DNA of 64,000 nucleotides, from positions 66,457 through 130,456 of the forward strand of contig CAKSHI010000002.1 of assembly GCA_934457115.1 (NCBI GenBank), given 5' to 3'. The position numbers were made by a program, and so were the translations under genes. The notes below the pieces were generated by a model. That model did not search any database. It was not told the DNA's origin and saw nothing but the letters and a program-made list of their open reading frames with translations. Shown piece after piece: positions 17,096-25,982 of this stretch. This DNA comes from an uncultured Eubacteriales bacterium. Its GTDB lineage: Bacteria; Bacillota; Clostridia; Oscillospirales; Acutalibacteraceae. The first letter of the stretch is position 1; each line of letters starts with the position of its first letter.

Positions 17096-19720
17096 ATGGT
17101 TGGACTTTCTCCTATGATGCAACAATACTTGCAAGTTAAAGAAAAATATAAGGATACAATCCTATTCTTTCGTCTTGGCGATTTTTATGAGATGTTTTTT
17201 GAAGACGCTAAGACGGCATCTAAAGAACTTGAACTTACTTTAACGTCAAAAGATTGTGGTAAAAAAGAAAGAGCTCCAATGTGTGGTGTACCTTATCACA
17301 GCAGTGAAGGATATATCGCAAGGCTTGTTGAAAAAGGGTATAAGGTCGCTATTTGCGAGCAATTGGAAAGTGCCGCAGCATCAAAGGGTATAGTAAAAAG
17401 AGATGTTATAAGAGTTATTACTCCAGGGACAGTACTTGAAAGTTCTATGCTTGATGCTTCTAAGAATAATTTTATATCTTCAATGTTTTTGGCTAACGAA
17501 AAGGTTGGAGTATGCTTTTGTGACATTTCTACGGGAGAACTTTATGCTACTGAATTTTCGGATGATCAAGTGAATCAAAAGCTCAAAAATGAACTTTCAA
17601 GATTTTCACCAAAAGAGATATTAATTGGTGGAGATGTTGATAAACTTAAAAACCTATCATCTTTTATACAAGACAAGCTATTTTCAAGTGTAGAAATGCT
17701 TGATGATTCTGAGTTTGATTATGAAATTTCTAAGACTACTATATTAAATCATTTTAAGAAAGAAACTTTAAAGGACATGAACTTAGAAAACAAAAATATA
17801 ATCATATCAAGTTTAGGTGCACTTATTAGGTATTTAGGGAATACTCAAAAAAAGGGTCTTGAAAGAATAAATGCAATAGAAATATATAATGACTCCAACT
17901 TTATGATGCTTGATTTTAATACAAGAAGAAATTTAGAACTGACAAAAACAATGAGGGACGGCGAAAAAAGAGGGTCACTTCTTTGGGTTATAGATAAAAC
18001 AAAAACCGCTATGGGAAAAAGATTACTAAGATTATGGATTGAACAACCTCTTTTAAGCTCCGTAAAAATCAACAAAAGGCAAAATGCAGTAAGAGAATTA
18101 TATTCTAATATAATATTAAGAAGCTCTATTATAGATAACTTGTTTGGAATATCAGATCTTGAAAGACTCATGACAAGAATAATATACGGTTCAGCCAATG
18201 CAAGGGATCTAAAGTCATTAGAGACAACATTAAGCAAGCTCCCTGGCTTGAAAAAGCATTTAAAGGATGTTAAGTCTGCGTATCTTAGACACATAAATGA
18301 GTCAATCGATACTATGGAGGATATAAGGGATCTAATTGAAAATTCGATTGTTGAGGAGCCTCCATTTTCAATAAGAGAAGGCGGCATAATCAAGAAGGGC
18401 TACAATAAAGAAATCGATGAGCTTCAAAATGATATGAATAACTCTAAAACAATTTTGGCTGATATAGAAGCTGAGGAAAGAAAAAAGACGGGTATTCCTA
18501 AGCTAAAGGTGTCCTATAACAGGATTGCGGGATATTATATTGAGGTTACCAATTCATACAAAAATAAGGTTCCCGATGAATACATAAGAAAGCAAACACT
18601 TTCTAATTCCGAAAGGTATATAACTAAGGAACTAAAGGATCTTGAAGGAAGAATTCTTGGGGCTAAAGATAAGGTTATAGAACTTGAATATCAACTTTTT
18701 AATAAAATAAGAGAAGCCATTGCCATAGAACTTCCAAGAATACAAAGAGCGGCCAAAGCAATTGCACATCTTGATGTTTTTGCTTCACTTGCGAATGTTG
18801 CGGCTACGAATAGGTATGTTTGCCCATTGGTAAATACAAGCGGCAAAATCATAATAAAAGACGGAAGACATCCTGTTGTTGAAGAACTTCAAAAAAATAC
18901 TCCATTTGTACCAAATGATGTGGTGCTTGATAAGGACGACAACCGTATGGCTATTATTACAGGCCCTAATATGGCAGGAAAATCTACATATATGCGTCAA
19001 ACGGCGATAATTACATTGATGGCGCAGATTGGAAGCTTTGTCCCTGCAAGTGAGGCCGAAATTGGGGTTGTAGACAGCATATTTACAAGAGTAGGAGCTT
19101 CAGATGATTTGGCTTCGGGGCAATCTACTTTTATGGTTGAGATGACTGAGGTTGCTCATATTATAAATAATGCTACCCAAGACAGCCTTATTGTTTTAGA
19201 TGAGATAGGAAGAGGAACTTCCACATTTGATGGTATGAGTATAGCGAGATCTGCCATAGAATACATATCCAACAAGAAAAAAGTGGGGGCAAAAACTCTT
19301 TTTGCTACTCATTATCATGAGCTTACTGAACTAGAGGAATTACTTGAAGGCGTTAAGAATTATAATATTGCAGTTAAAAAACGTGGCGATGATATAACAT
19401 TTTTGAGGAGAATAGTAAGAGGCGCTGCTGATGACAGCTATGGTATTGAGGTAGCAAAACTTGCAGGGGTGCCGGACGAAATAGTAAGTAGGGCTAAACA
19501 AATTTTAAATAATTTGGAATCCGGTAAGGATGAGCCTAATCAAAATATTTCAAAAAAACATATGGAAAATAAGAATACGAATAAAAGTCAACAACTTGAA
19601 TTGAATGCATCCAAAGGCGATATTTTGGTTGATAAAATCAATAAAATCGATGTAAATACCTTGACTCCGATCGAGGCGATGAACATTTTATTTGATTTGG
19701 CTAATTCAATTAAGGATTAA
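17096..19720 (+). CDS. mutS: DNA mismatch repair protein MutS
   Basis: A mismatch-recognition ATPase, 874 residues from the chosen start. The N-terminal mismatch-binding domain has the Phe-x-Glu motif in FRLGDFYEMFFEDA. The connector, lever and clamp domains follow, then the ABC-type ATPase with Walker A GPNMAGKST (about 623-631), Walker B VLDEIGRGTSTFDG and the HYHEL histidine loop, and a helix-turn-helix end. The C-terminal tail contains a QQLELN segment that fits a beta-clamp-binding motif. The ATG at 17096 follows AAGGA by eight nt; the frame extends upstream into the previous gene but without a better site. It lies directly before mutL, the normal arrangement. Confidence 0.97.
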   Translation: MVGLSPMMQQYLQVKEKYKDTILFFRLGDFYEMFFEDAKTASKELELTLTSKDCGKKERAPMCGVPYHSSEGYIARLVEKGYKVAICEQLESAAASKGIVKRDVIRVITPGTVLESSMLDASKNNFISSMFLANEKVGVCFCDISTGELYATEFSDDQVNQKLKNELSRFSPKEILIGGDVDKLKNLSSFIQDKLFSSVEMLDDSEFDYEISKTTILNHFKKETLKDMNLENKNIIISSLGALIRYLGNTQKKGLERINAIEIYNDSNFMMLDFNTRRNLELTKTMRDGEKRGSLLWVIDKTKTAMGKRLLRLWIEQPLLSSVKINKRQNAVRELYSNIILRSSIIDNLFGISDLERLMTRIIYGSANARDLKSLETTLSKLPGLKKHLKDVKSAYLRHINESIDTMEDIRDLIENSIVEEPPFSIREGGIIKKGYNKEIDELQNDMNNSKTILADIEAEERKKTGIPKLKVSYNRIAGYYIEVTNSYKNKVPDEYIRKQTLSNSERYITKELKDLEGRILGAKDKVIELEYQLFNKIREAIAIELPRIQRAAKAIAHLDVFASLANVAATNRYVCPLVNTSGKIIIKDGRHPVVEELQKNTPFVPNDVVLDKDDNRMAIITGPNMAGKSTYMRQTAIITLMAQIGSFVPASEAEIGVVDSIFTRVGASDDLASGQSTFMVEMTEVAHIINNATQDSLIVLDEIGRGTSTFDGMSIARSAIEYISNKKKVGAKTLFATHYHELTELEELLEGVKNYNIAVKKRGDDITFLRRIVRGAADDSYGIEVAKLAGVPDEIVSRAKQILNNLESGKDEPNQNISKKHMENKNTNKSQQLELNASKGDILVDKINKIDVNTLTPIEAMNILFDLANSIKD

Positions 19721-19757
19721 ATTGTCATTTTAAGAAAGTGGGTGAATTGTCTCTATT

Positions 19758-21722
19758 ATGGGAAAGATTAATGTACTTGATGAAAATATATCCGAATTAA
19801 TTGCAGCCGGTGAAGTGATAGAGCGCCCATCTTCTGTGATAAAAGAACTTGTAGAAAATTCTATAGATTCAGGAGCGTCAAACATCACTGTGGAAATCAG
19901 AAACGGCGGGACTACTTTTATGAAGGTGACTGACGACGGAAGTGGCATTGATAGAGATGATGTAAGAAAAGCCTTTCTACGCCATGCGACAAGCAAGGTT
20001 TCTTCAAAAGATGATTTGGAGAAAATTTCTACTTTAGGTTTTAGAGGGGAAGCTTTAGCTTCTATTACTGCAGTTTCTAGGGTAGAGGTTTATACGAGGA
20101 TTAAAGATGATTTAGAGGGAACTCACTTTAAAATAAGTGCCTCTAAGGAAGAGCTTTTTGAAGAAGCGGGATGCGCTAAGGGAACTACTATAATAGTTGA
20201 GGATTTGTTTTATAATGTGCCCGTAAGGATGAAATTTTTGAAAAAGGACGTGTCAGAAGCAAATGCCGTGGCGTCTTTGATAGATAGAATAGCCTTGTCC
20301 CATCCTGAAATTTCTTTTAAATTTATAAGGGACGGCAAGGAAACACTTAATACGCCCGGCAATAAGGATATTAAGTCAACTATTTACGCGGTTTACGGTA
20401 AAGAATTTTCTAATTCTATGATTCCTTTGGATTATAAATTAGCAGGGGTAAAGATTAGTGGTTTTATAAGCCTTCCAAACTCTTCAAGGCCAAACAGAAG
20501 AATGCAGCATTTTTTTGTTAACGGCAGATATGTAAAAAGCAATACTGCTATGTCAGCTTTAGAACAGGCATATAAGGGTAGTATCATGGTAGGAAAATTT
20601 CCATCGTGTGTTATGTATATAAATCTTCCATGCGAGGTTACTGATGTCAATGTGCACCCTGCAAAGCTTGAAATACGATTTATTGATGAAAGACCTGTTT
20701 TTAATGCGGTTTATCATGGAGTTAAATCGTCTATAAATAATAATGAAAGGCTAAAAAACTTTTCATTTGATGATATTATAGATAATCAAGAAGTAAAGGC
20801 TGTACATAAAGACGTTCAGGTAGAGACTTATGAAAATAAGGAAGCATTGAAAACCGAAATTCCTTTGAAAAAGAATATACGTAGTATATCGTTAGATGAA
20901 GATGATATGCCGGATATATATATTCCTCCAAAGCCTAGGTTATCACTTGTGGATATGTTTAATGTTAAGGGTATTCAAGACGAGAAAGATGAACCAATGT
21001 ATGCTGCAAAAACCATACCTATGGATACTGACAATAATTTAAAGTCTCTCGATGAAGTAAGCATAGATACTAAGGCAGAGGAAGATATAGAAGTTAGTTA
21101 TAAAGATGATGACGTTAAGATTATTGATGAACCTATTTTAAAAGAAGAAGAGCAAAATTATAAGTTTATAGGTGAGGCATTTTCAACTTATATCATATTA
21201 GAAAATAATGATGAGATAATTCTTATTGATAAGCACGCAGCACACGAAAGACTTATATATGAAAAACTTAAAAAGGAAAATAGAAATATCACCGCCCAAA
21301 TGCTACTAAGCCCTATGACCTTAAACTTAGATAAAGATGAATATGCTGCGATTGTAAAAAACCTTGATATTTTAATGGATGCCGGGTTTGACATAGAGGA
21401 TTTTGGTTTGGGTACTGTTATATTAAGGTCGGCCCCAACTTATCTTGAAAAGGGAGATATAAAAAGTTCGATAATAGAGATTGCCGAACATATATTGCAA
21501 AATAAGAGCGATCTAAACACTGAATATCTAGACTGGATCTACCATAATATTGCGTGCAGGGCAGCAATTAAGGCGGGTGAAAGGCAGGAAAAGCAGGAGC
21601 TTATTGAGCTTGTTAAGGACTTAAACAAAAATCCTAACTTAAAGCATTGTCCTCATGGAAGGCCTATATATATTTCTATTACTAAAAAAGATATAGAAAA
21701 ACAGTTTGGCAGGATGGGGTAG
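19758..21722 (+). CDS. mutL: DNA mismatch repair protein MutL
   Basis: A GHKL ATPase that couples MutS recognition to strand incision. The N-terminal ATPase motifs are seen: ELVENSIDSGA (Glu/Asn for ATP-Mg), DDGSGI and GFRGEALASI. The C-terminal domain keeps the endonuclease signature DKHAAHERLIYE (from about residue 491), ACRAAIKAGE and CPHGRPI, so it should nick DNA itself, as expected in bacteria without MutH. The linker between the domains is long, acidic and low in complexity (about 360-455). The start ATG lies 37 nt after mutS and miaA follows after 6 nt, so mutS-mutL-miaA are almost surely co-transcribed. Confidence 0.97.
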   Translation: MGKINVLDENISELIAAGEVIERPSSVIKELVENSIDSGASNITVEIRNGGTTFMKVTDDGSGIDRDDVRKAFLRHATSKVSSKDDLEKISTLGFRGEALASITAVSRVEVYTRIKDDLEGTHFKISASKEELFEEAGCAKGTTIIVEDLFYNVPVRMKFLKKDVSEANAVASLIDRIALSHPEISFKFIRDGKETLNTPGNKDIKSTIYAVYGKEFSNSMIPLDYKLAGVKISGFISLPNSSRPNRRMQHFFVNGRYVKSNTAMSALEQAYKGSIMVGKFPSCVMYINLPCEVTDVNVHPAKLEIRFIDERPVFNAVYHGVKSSINNNERLKNFSFDDIIDNQEVKAVHKDVQVETYENKEALKTEIPLKKNIRSISLDEDDMPDIYIPPKPRLSLVDMFNVKGIQDEKDEPMYAAKTIPMDTDNNLKSLDEVSIDTKAEEDIEVSYKDDDVKIIDEPILKEEEQNYKFIGEAFSTYIILENNDEIILIDKHAAHERLIYEKLKKENRNITAQMLLSPMTLNLDKDEYAAIVKNLDILMDAGFDIEDFGLGTVILRSAPTYLEKGDIKSSIIEIAEHILQNKSDLNTEYLDWIYHNIACRAAIKAGERQEKQELIELVKDLNKNPNLKHCPHGRPIYISITKKDIEKQFGRMG

Positions 21723-21728
21723 AATTGT

Positions 21729-22670
21729 ATGAAGGAAAAAATTAAAGTTGTAGGTGTAGTAGGACCTACAGCATCAGGAAAGACAAAACTGTCTATAGAG
21801 CTTGCGAAGGTATTAGATGCGGAGATAGTATCCGCTGATTCTATGCAAATCTATAAAGAAATGAGTATAGCATCTGCAAAGCCGACAAAAGAAGAGATGC
21901 AGGGGATAAAACATCATCTCATAGATATCATTTCACTTGATGAAAATTTTAGTGTATATGATTATGTAAATTTAGCAAAGGAAGCTATTGATGATATAAT
22001 AGGTCGAAAAAAGGGAGTTATTCTTTGTGGTGGGACAGGCCTTTATGTAGATTCTCTTTTAAACAATACAAAATTTACTGACTATGATGTAGACCTGGAA
22101 TTGAGAGATAGGTTAAATAAAAAGGCTCAAGAATTGGGTGGAGAGGAACTTTTAAAGGAACTTTGCGAGTTGGACAAAAAGGCATCGCAAAAAATCCATC
22201 CGAATAACATAAAAAAGATAGTAAGAGCCTTAGAAATATATTATACGACTGGAAAAAGTATGACAGAACATATAGAAGAGTCACATCTCGAAGAAAGTCC
22301 ATACGAAAGTATTATGATTGGCCTTAATTATCGAAATAGAGCTTCACTTTACGACAAAATAAACCATAGAGTAGATATTATGATAGAAAACGGGCTTATT
22401 GATGAATCTATGGGTATATTTGAAAAAGGCTATAATTCTACAAGCTCTGCGGCTATAGGTTATAAGGAGCTTATACCATATTTTAATGGAGAGGTTTCCA
22501 TGGAAGAGGCTATTTCAAAAATAAAACAAGAATCAAGAAGATATGCTAAAAGGCAATTGACTTGGTTTAGGAGAAATCAAAATATAAATTGGCTTTATAT
22601 TGATGATTATAATAGCTTTGATTTATTAAAGCAGTCGGCACTTGATATAATAAAATCCAAATTGGTGTAG
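21729..22670 (+). CDS. miaA: tRNA dimethylallyltransferase
   Basis: Transfers dimethylallyl from DMAPP to A37 of tRNAs reading UNN codons, supplying the MiaB substrate. The P-loop GPTASGKT near residue 11 is followed by the DSMQIY motif, AKPTKEEMQGIKHHLID and GGTGLYVDSL. The C-terminal part has GYKEL and RRYAKRQLTWFRR. The length of 313 residues is usual. It is tightly linked to mutL, with an order (mutSL-miaA) common in Firmicutes. Confidence 0.96.
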   Translation: MKEKIKVVGVVGPTASGKTKLSIELAKVLDAEIVSADSMQIYKEMSIASAKPTKEEMQGIKHHLIDIISLDENFSVYDYVNLAKEAIDDIIGRKKGVILCGGTGLYVDSLLNNTKFTDYDVDLELRDRLNKKAQELGGEELLKELCELDKKASQKIHPNNIKKIVRALEIYYTTGKSMTEHIEESHLEESPYESIMIGLNYRNRASLYDKINHRVDIMIENGLIDESMGIFEKGYNSTSSAAIGYKELIPYFNGEVSMEEAISKIKQESRRYAKRQLTWFRRNQNINWLYIDDYNSFDLLKQSALDIIKSKLV

Positions 22671-22685
22671 TTTGGGGGTTAGATA

Positions 22686-23975
22686 TTGGGAAATACTATT
22701 TTTAGGAAATTTTTTACGATAGCAGTATCGGTTCTTATACTTGTTTATGTGGGATATCAAGTGTATAGTATAAATAAAAAGACGGTAAGTACGGAAACTG
22801 CAACCTATTCAACAATAAAGGACTCTATCAATGCAGATGCTTATGTTGTTAGAGATGAGACAATAATATATAATGACAAAGATGGTGTTGTGAATTATTT
22901 TGTAGGCGATGGAGATAAGATATCTAATAATGGCAAAATAGCAAGTTTATATAAAAGTTCCGATGATGTAATAATACAAAAACAATTAGAGCAAGTAGAT
23001 AAGGAACTAAACCAACTTAAAAATTTAAATATGGTTTCAAATGCAGCAATTGCAAATCCAAATGCCATAAATGCACAGATTACTGATTGTATAAAGGAAT
23101 CAATTTTAGATATAAATGATAATAAACTTCAAAATTTGGATGAAGATAAGTCTAACGTATTATATTTGATAAACCAAAGGAATATTATAACCGGAAAAGT
23201 ATCGGATTTTAATGATAGAATACAAGAACTTCAAAAGCAAAAATCATCACTTGAATCGTCTTATAATAAAGAAATATGTTCTATACTTTCTCCTAAGTCC
23301 GGTTACTTTGTTAGCGTAACTGATGGTATTGAAAGTGTCACTGACTATAATAATGTCAAGTCTCTTAAGCCGAGTGATATAACTGATGCTCTATCTAAGA
23401 AGGAACAAGGGCCGTCCCAAAATGTTTTAGGAAAAATTATAGGTGGAGTGAATTGGTGGGTTACTTGCAATGTACCCTATCAAGAAGCCAAGAATATAGA
23501 CTTAGGGTCGAATCTTAGCATTACATTCCCATTTGCATCAATAAGCGATGTCCCATGTAGGGTTGTTGGAATAAATCCTGATAATGAACGAAATCAAACT
23601 GCTGTCATACTTGAATGTGACTACATGAATAGAGAACTTTCTCTTTTGAGAAGTGAGTCTATATCTATTAATTTAAATTCATATAGCGGGATAGTGATAA
23701 GTAAAAAGTCATTGCATGAGGATGTTGTTGTAAAGGAGACAACTGATGAAAGTGGCAACACTACAAAAGAGGAAAAGAAGGTCCAAGGAGTGTATGTGCT
23801 TTATGGCAGTGAGATGGTGTTTAAACAAGTTATTCCTATTTTTGCTAACAACAACTATATAGTATGTAAAAGTGACCCCGAGGAAGGAGAACTTTTTAAC
23901 GGCGATACCATAAAAGCTTATGATCAAGTTATAACTGAAGGAGCTGGTCTTTATAATGGCAGAGTTATCAAATGA
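22686..23975 (+). CDS. HlyD-like membrane-anchored protein
   Basis: A 429-residue protein with an N-terminal membrane anchor (about residues 7-26), an extracytoplasmic barrel-sandwich-like portion (VVNYFVGDGDKISNNGKIA, typical of lipoyl/HlyD half-motifs), a coiled-coil insertion (about 90-205) and a second half with beta-barrel character. It resembles the HlyD-family adaptor-like proteins found just before yggS-sepF in many Clostridia; the position suggests a role at the division site or envelope rather than drug efflux, since no ABC or RND partner is adjacent. The start is TTG with TTTGGGGG before it. Its last 20 bp overlap yggS, so translation is coupled. The exact function is unknown. Confidence 0.75.
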   Translation: MGNTIFRKFFTIAVSVLILVYVGYQVYSINKKTVSTETATYSTIKDSINADAYVVRDETIIYNDKDGVVNYFVGDGDKISNNGKIASLYKSSDDVIIQKQLEQVDKELNQLKNLNMVSNAAIANPNAINAQITDCIKESILDINDNKLQNLDEDKSNVLYLINQRNIITGKVSDFNDRIQELQKQKSSLESSYNKEICSILSPKSGYFVSVTDGIESVTDYNNVKSLKPSDITDALSKKEQGPSQNVLGKIIGGVNWWVTCNVPYQEAKNIDLGSNLSITFPFASISDVPCRVVGINPDNERNQTAVILECDYMNRELSLLRSESISINLNSYSGIVISKKSLHEDVVVKETTDESGNTTKEEKKVQGVYVLYGSEMVFKQVIPIFANNNYIVCKSDPEEGELFNGDTIKAYDQVITEGAGLYNGRVIK

Positions 23976-24684
23976 TATACTAAATAAAAGAAAACATGAT
24001 TTGGAAGAGAACCTAAAGGTAGTGAGAGAACGTATAAATCAAGCGGCGTTTGAGGCATCTAGAGACCCAAGTGATATAAAACTTCTTGCGGCTACCAAGA
24101 CTGTTGAACCCGAACTTATAAACCATGCTATAAGTTTAGGAGTAAATTTAATAGGGGAGAATAGAGTTCAAGAACTCTTAGAAAAATATGATGATATCAA
24201 TAAAGAAAATATTGATATACATTTTATAGGGCATTTGCAAAGAAATAAGGTCAAAAAAATAGTTGGAAAGGTTTCAATGATAGAATCAGTTGATTCTATA
24301 GAGCTTGCAAATGAAATTGCATCATACTCAAAAGCCAATAATGTAAAGACTGATGTATTGATTGAAGTCAATATTGGAAGAGAAGAAAATAAATCCGGAG
24401 TATTTCCTGAAAAGTTGGAAAGCGTTTTTGAACAAATGTCCTTAATTGATAATATAAACATAAGAGGATTGATGGCTATACCTCCGGTTTGTACAAAAAA
24501 AGAGGATAGTAGAAAATACTTCTCACAAATTTACAAATTGTTTATTGACATTAAGCAAAAAAAGTTAGATAATGGTATTATGGATGTTCTATCTATGGGC
24601 ATGTCAAATGATTATTATGAAGCCATAATCGAAGGTGCTTCAATTATAAGAGTTGGCTCATTTTTATTTGGAAGTAGAAAGTAA
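23956..24684 (+). CDS. PLP homeostasis protein, YggS/PLPBP family
   Basis: A pyridoxal-5'-phosphate-binding protein of 242 residues that keeps vitamin B6 and amino-acid pools balanced. It has the alanine-racemase-like barrel without the racemase C-terminal domain. The PLP lysine is in LLAATKTVEPE (Lys48), then GENRVQEL, HFIGHLQRNK and a C-terminal SMGMSNDY and VGSFLFGSR that form the phosphate-binding region. It overlaps the preceding HlyD-like gene and is followed by sepF and divIVA, the conserved ylm/division cluster arrangement of Firmicutes. The start ATG is set by the coupling. Function is well supported by family. Confidence 0.93.
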   Translation: MAELSNDILNKRKHDLEENLKVVRERINQAAFEASRDPSDIKLLAATKTVEPELINHAISLGVNLIGENRVQELLEKYDDINKENIDIHFIGHLQRNKVKKIVGKVSMIESVDSIELANEIASYSKANNVKTDVLIEVNIGREENKSGVFPEKLESVFEQMSLIDNINIRGLMAIPPVCTKKEDSRKYFSQIYKLFIDIKQKKLDNGIMDVLSMGMSNDYYEAIIEGASIIRVGSFLFGSRK

Positions 24685-24704
24685 ATAATTTAGGAGGTAT
24701 AATT

Positions 24705-25169
24705 ATGTCAGGTTTTGTTCAAAAGTTTAAAGAAATGTGGACTCCGCCAGAGGATGAATACGAATACGAGGAAATGGAAAATGGGGAATATGATGAAGGG
24801 GAAGAGTATGCTGAACCTAGCGTTGAATACAATAAGAGTTCAGTCAACACTGAACCAAAGGAAAAGGTGGTAAACTTGAGAAATTCATCAAAACTTCAAG
24901 TAGTTCTATTTAAACCGGAGAAATTTGGTCAAGAAACAAGGGCAATTGCCGATGAACTTTTAAAAATGCATACTGTTGTTTTAAACCTTGAAAATGCAGA
25001 AAGCGATGTATCCAGAAGAATAATAGACTTTTTAAGTGGAGTAGCTTATGCAAATAACGGAAAAATAAAAAGGGTAGCAACTGATACTTTCATAATTACT
25101 TCTTACAATGTAGATATGACCGGTGAAGAAGCACTGGAATCTAACGACTCTAATATTAACTATTTTTAA
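24705..25169 (+). CDS. sepF: Cell division protein SepF
   Basis: A 154-residue protein that bundles FtsZ filaments and tethers the Z-ring to the membrane. An N-terminal amphipathic helix (SGFVQKFKEMW) is followed by an acidic disordered linker (about 15-50) and the SepF globular domain: LQVVLFKPEKFGQETRAIAD, VVLNLENAESDVSRRIIDFL and a terminal TDTFIITSYN. It has an excellent TAGGAGG ribosome binding site. It lies between yggS and divIVA, as in most Gram-positive division clusters. Confidence 0.96.
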   Translation: MSGFVQKFKEMWTPPEDEYEYEEMENGEYDEGEEYAEPSVEYNKSSVNTEPKEKVVNLRNSSKLQVVLFKPEKFGQETRAIADELLKMHTVVLNLENAESDVSRRIIDFLSGVAYANNGKIKRVATDTFIITSYNVDMTGEEALESNDSNINYF

Positions 25170-25207
25170 TTTAGGTTACTTTTAGCTTTTGAAGGGAGCG
25201 AGCAATT

Positions 25208-25954
25208 GTGGTAACACTTGATGATATAAAATATGCAACTTTTAGAAAATCTACAATAGGAGGATATCGTACTGACGATGTTGATACATTTATAGACGAT
25301 ATCCAGGATTCATTCCAAGACTTATTAGATCAAAATCGAGAATTAGAGAAAAAATTAGAAAAATTGTCTAAGCAACTTGAAGACTACAAAGAAGATGAGG
25401 ATGCATTTAAAAAAGCATTTTTAAAAGCTGAAAAAGTGTCCGAGGCTTCAGTCAAAGAGGCTAAATTTAAGGCTGAATCTATCATAGAGGAAGCAAAAAT
25501 CGAGGCTGAGAGAATTGTAAAGGAATCTGAAATGAAGATACAAATTGCGAATTCTCAATTTGATACATTGAAATCTGAAATTTCTGATTTTAAGAAAAAA
25601 ATTATAAGTATTTATAAAGAACACTTAAAGTTATTGGATTCCTTGCCGGTATCTAATGCTAAGAAAAACACCCAAGTTTCTAATATAACTAAACCGAAAG
25701 AGGATTCTACCGAAAGCAATGTGAAAGTAAATAGAAATAGCAGTGCCGAGGAAAAAGATGACTCTGAAATCAAGGACGTAGAAGATATAGATTTAGACTT
25801 GGATGTAAAAGAGATTAAATCTAGACCAAACAGGAAAAATAATCATAATCGTGGTAATAAACCTCAAAAACTTAAATTTGGTGAAAGCTATGATATTAGT
25901 GGAGATACCGATTCAGACGATGAATCTCCTCTAAATCTTTTCGATAAATTTTAA
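25208..25954 (+). CDS. divIVA: DivIVA domain cell division/polarity protein
   Basis: A curvature-sensing coiled-coil scaffold protein of 248 residues. The N-terminal DivIVA lipid-binding domain is clear (TLDDIKYATFRKSTIGGYRT, DDVDTFIDDI), followed by a long coiled coil (about 35-140, heptad-like Leu/Lys/Glu). A low-complexity acidic and Asn/Lys-rich tail then ends in NLFDKF. The start is GTG with GAAGGGAGCG upstream. The tail is longer than in Bacillus DivIVA, a common feature in Clostridia. It sits in the sepF-divIVA-ileS order typical of Firmicutes. Confidence 0.93.
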   Translation: MVTLDDIKYATFRKSTIGGYRTDDVDTFIDDIQDSFQDLLDQNRELEKKLEKLSKQLEDYKEDEDAFKKAFLKAEKVSEASVKEAKFKAESIIEEAKIEAERIVKESEMKIQIANSQFDTLKSEISDFKKKIISIYKEHLKLLDSLPVSNAKKNTQVSNITKPKEDSTESNVKVNRNSSAEEKDDSEIKDVEDIDLDLDVKEIKSRPNRKNNHNRGNKPQKLKFGESYDISGDTDSDDESPLNLFDKF

Positions 25955-25982
25955 AATAAACTAAATCAAAAGGAAATGTTTT

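Noticed and set aside
17845..18393. Open frame of 182 codons on the minus strand inside mutS
   Set aside because: It is antisense to the conserved MutS core domains, with no start context.
25955..25982. Possible T-box leader of ileS
   Set aside because: Only 28 nt separate divIVA and ileS, too short for a T-box.
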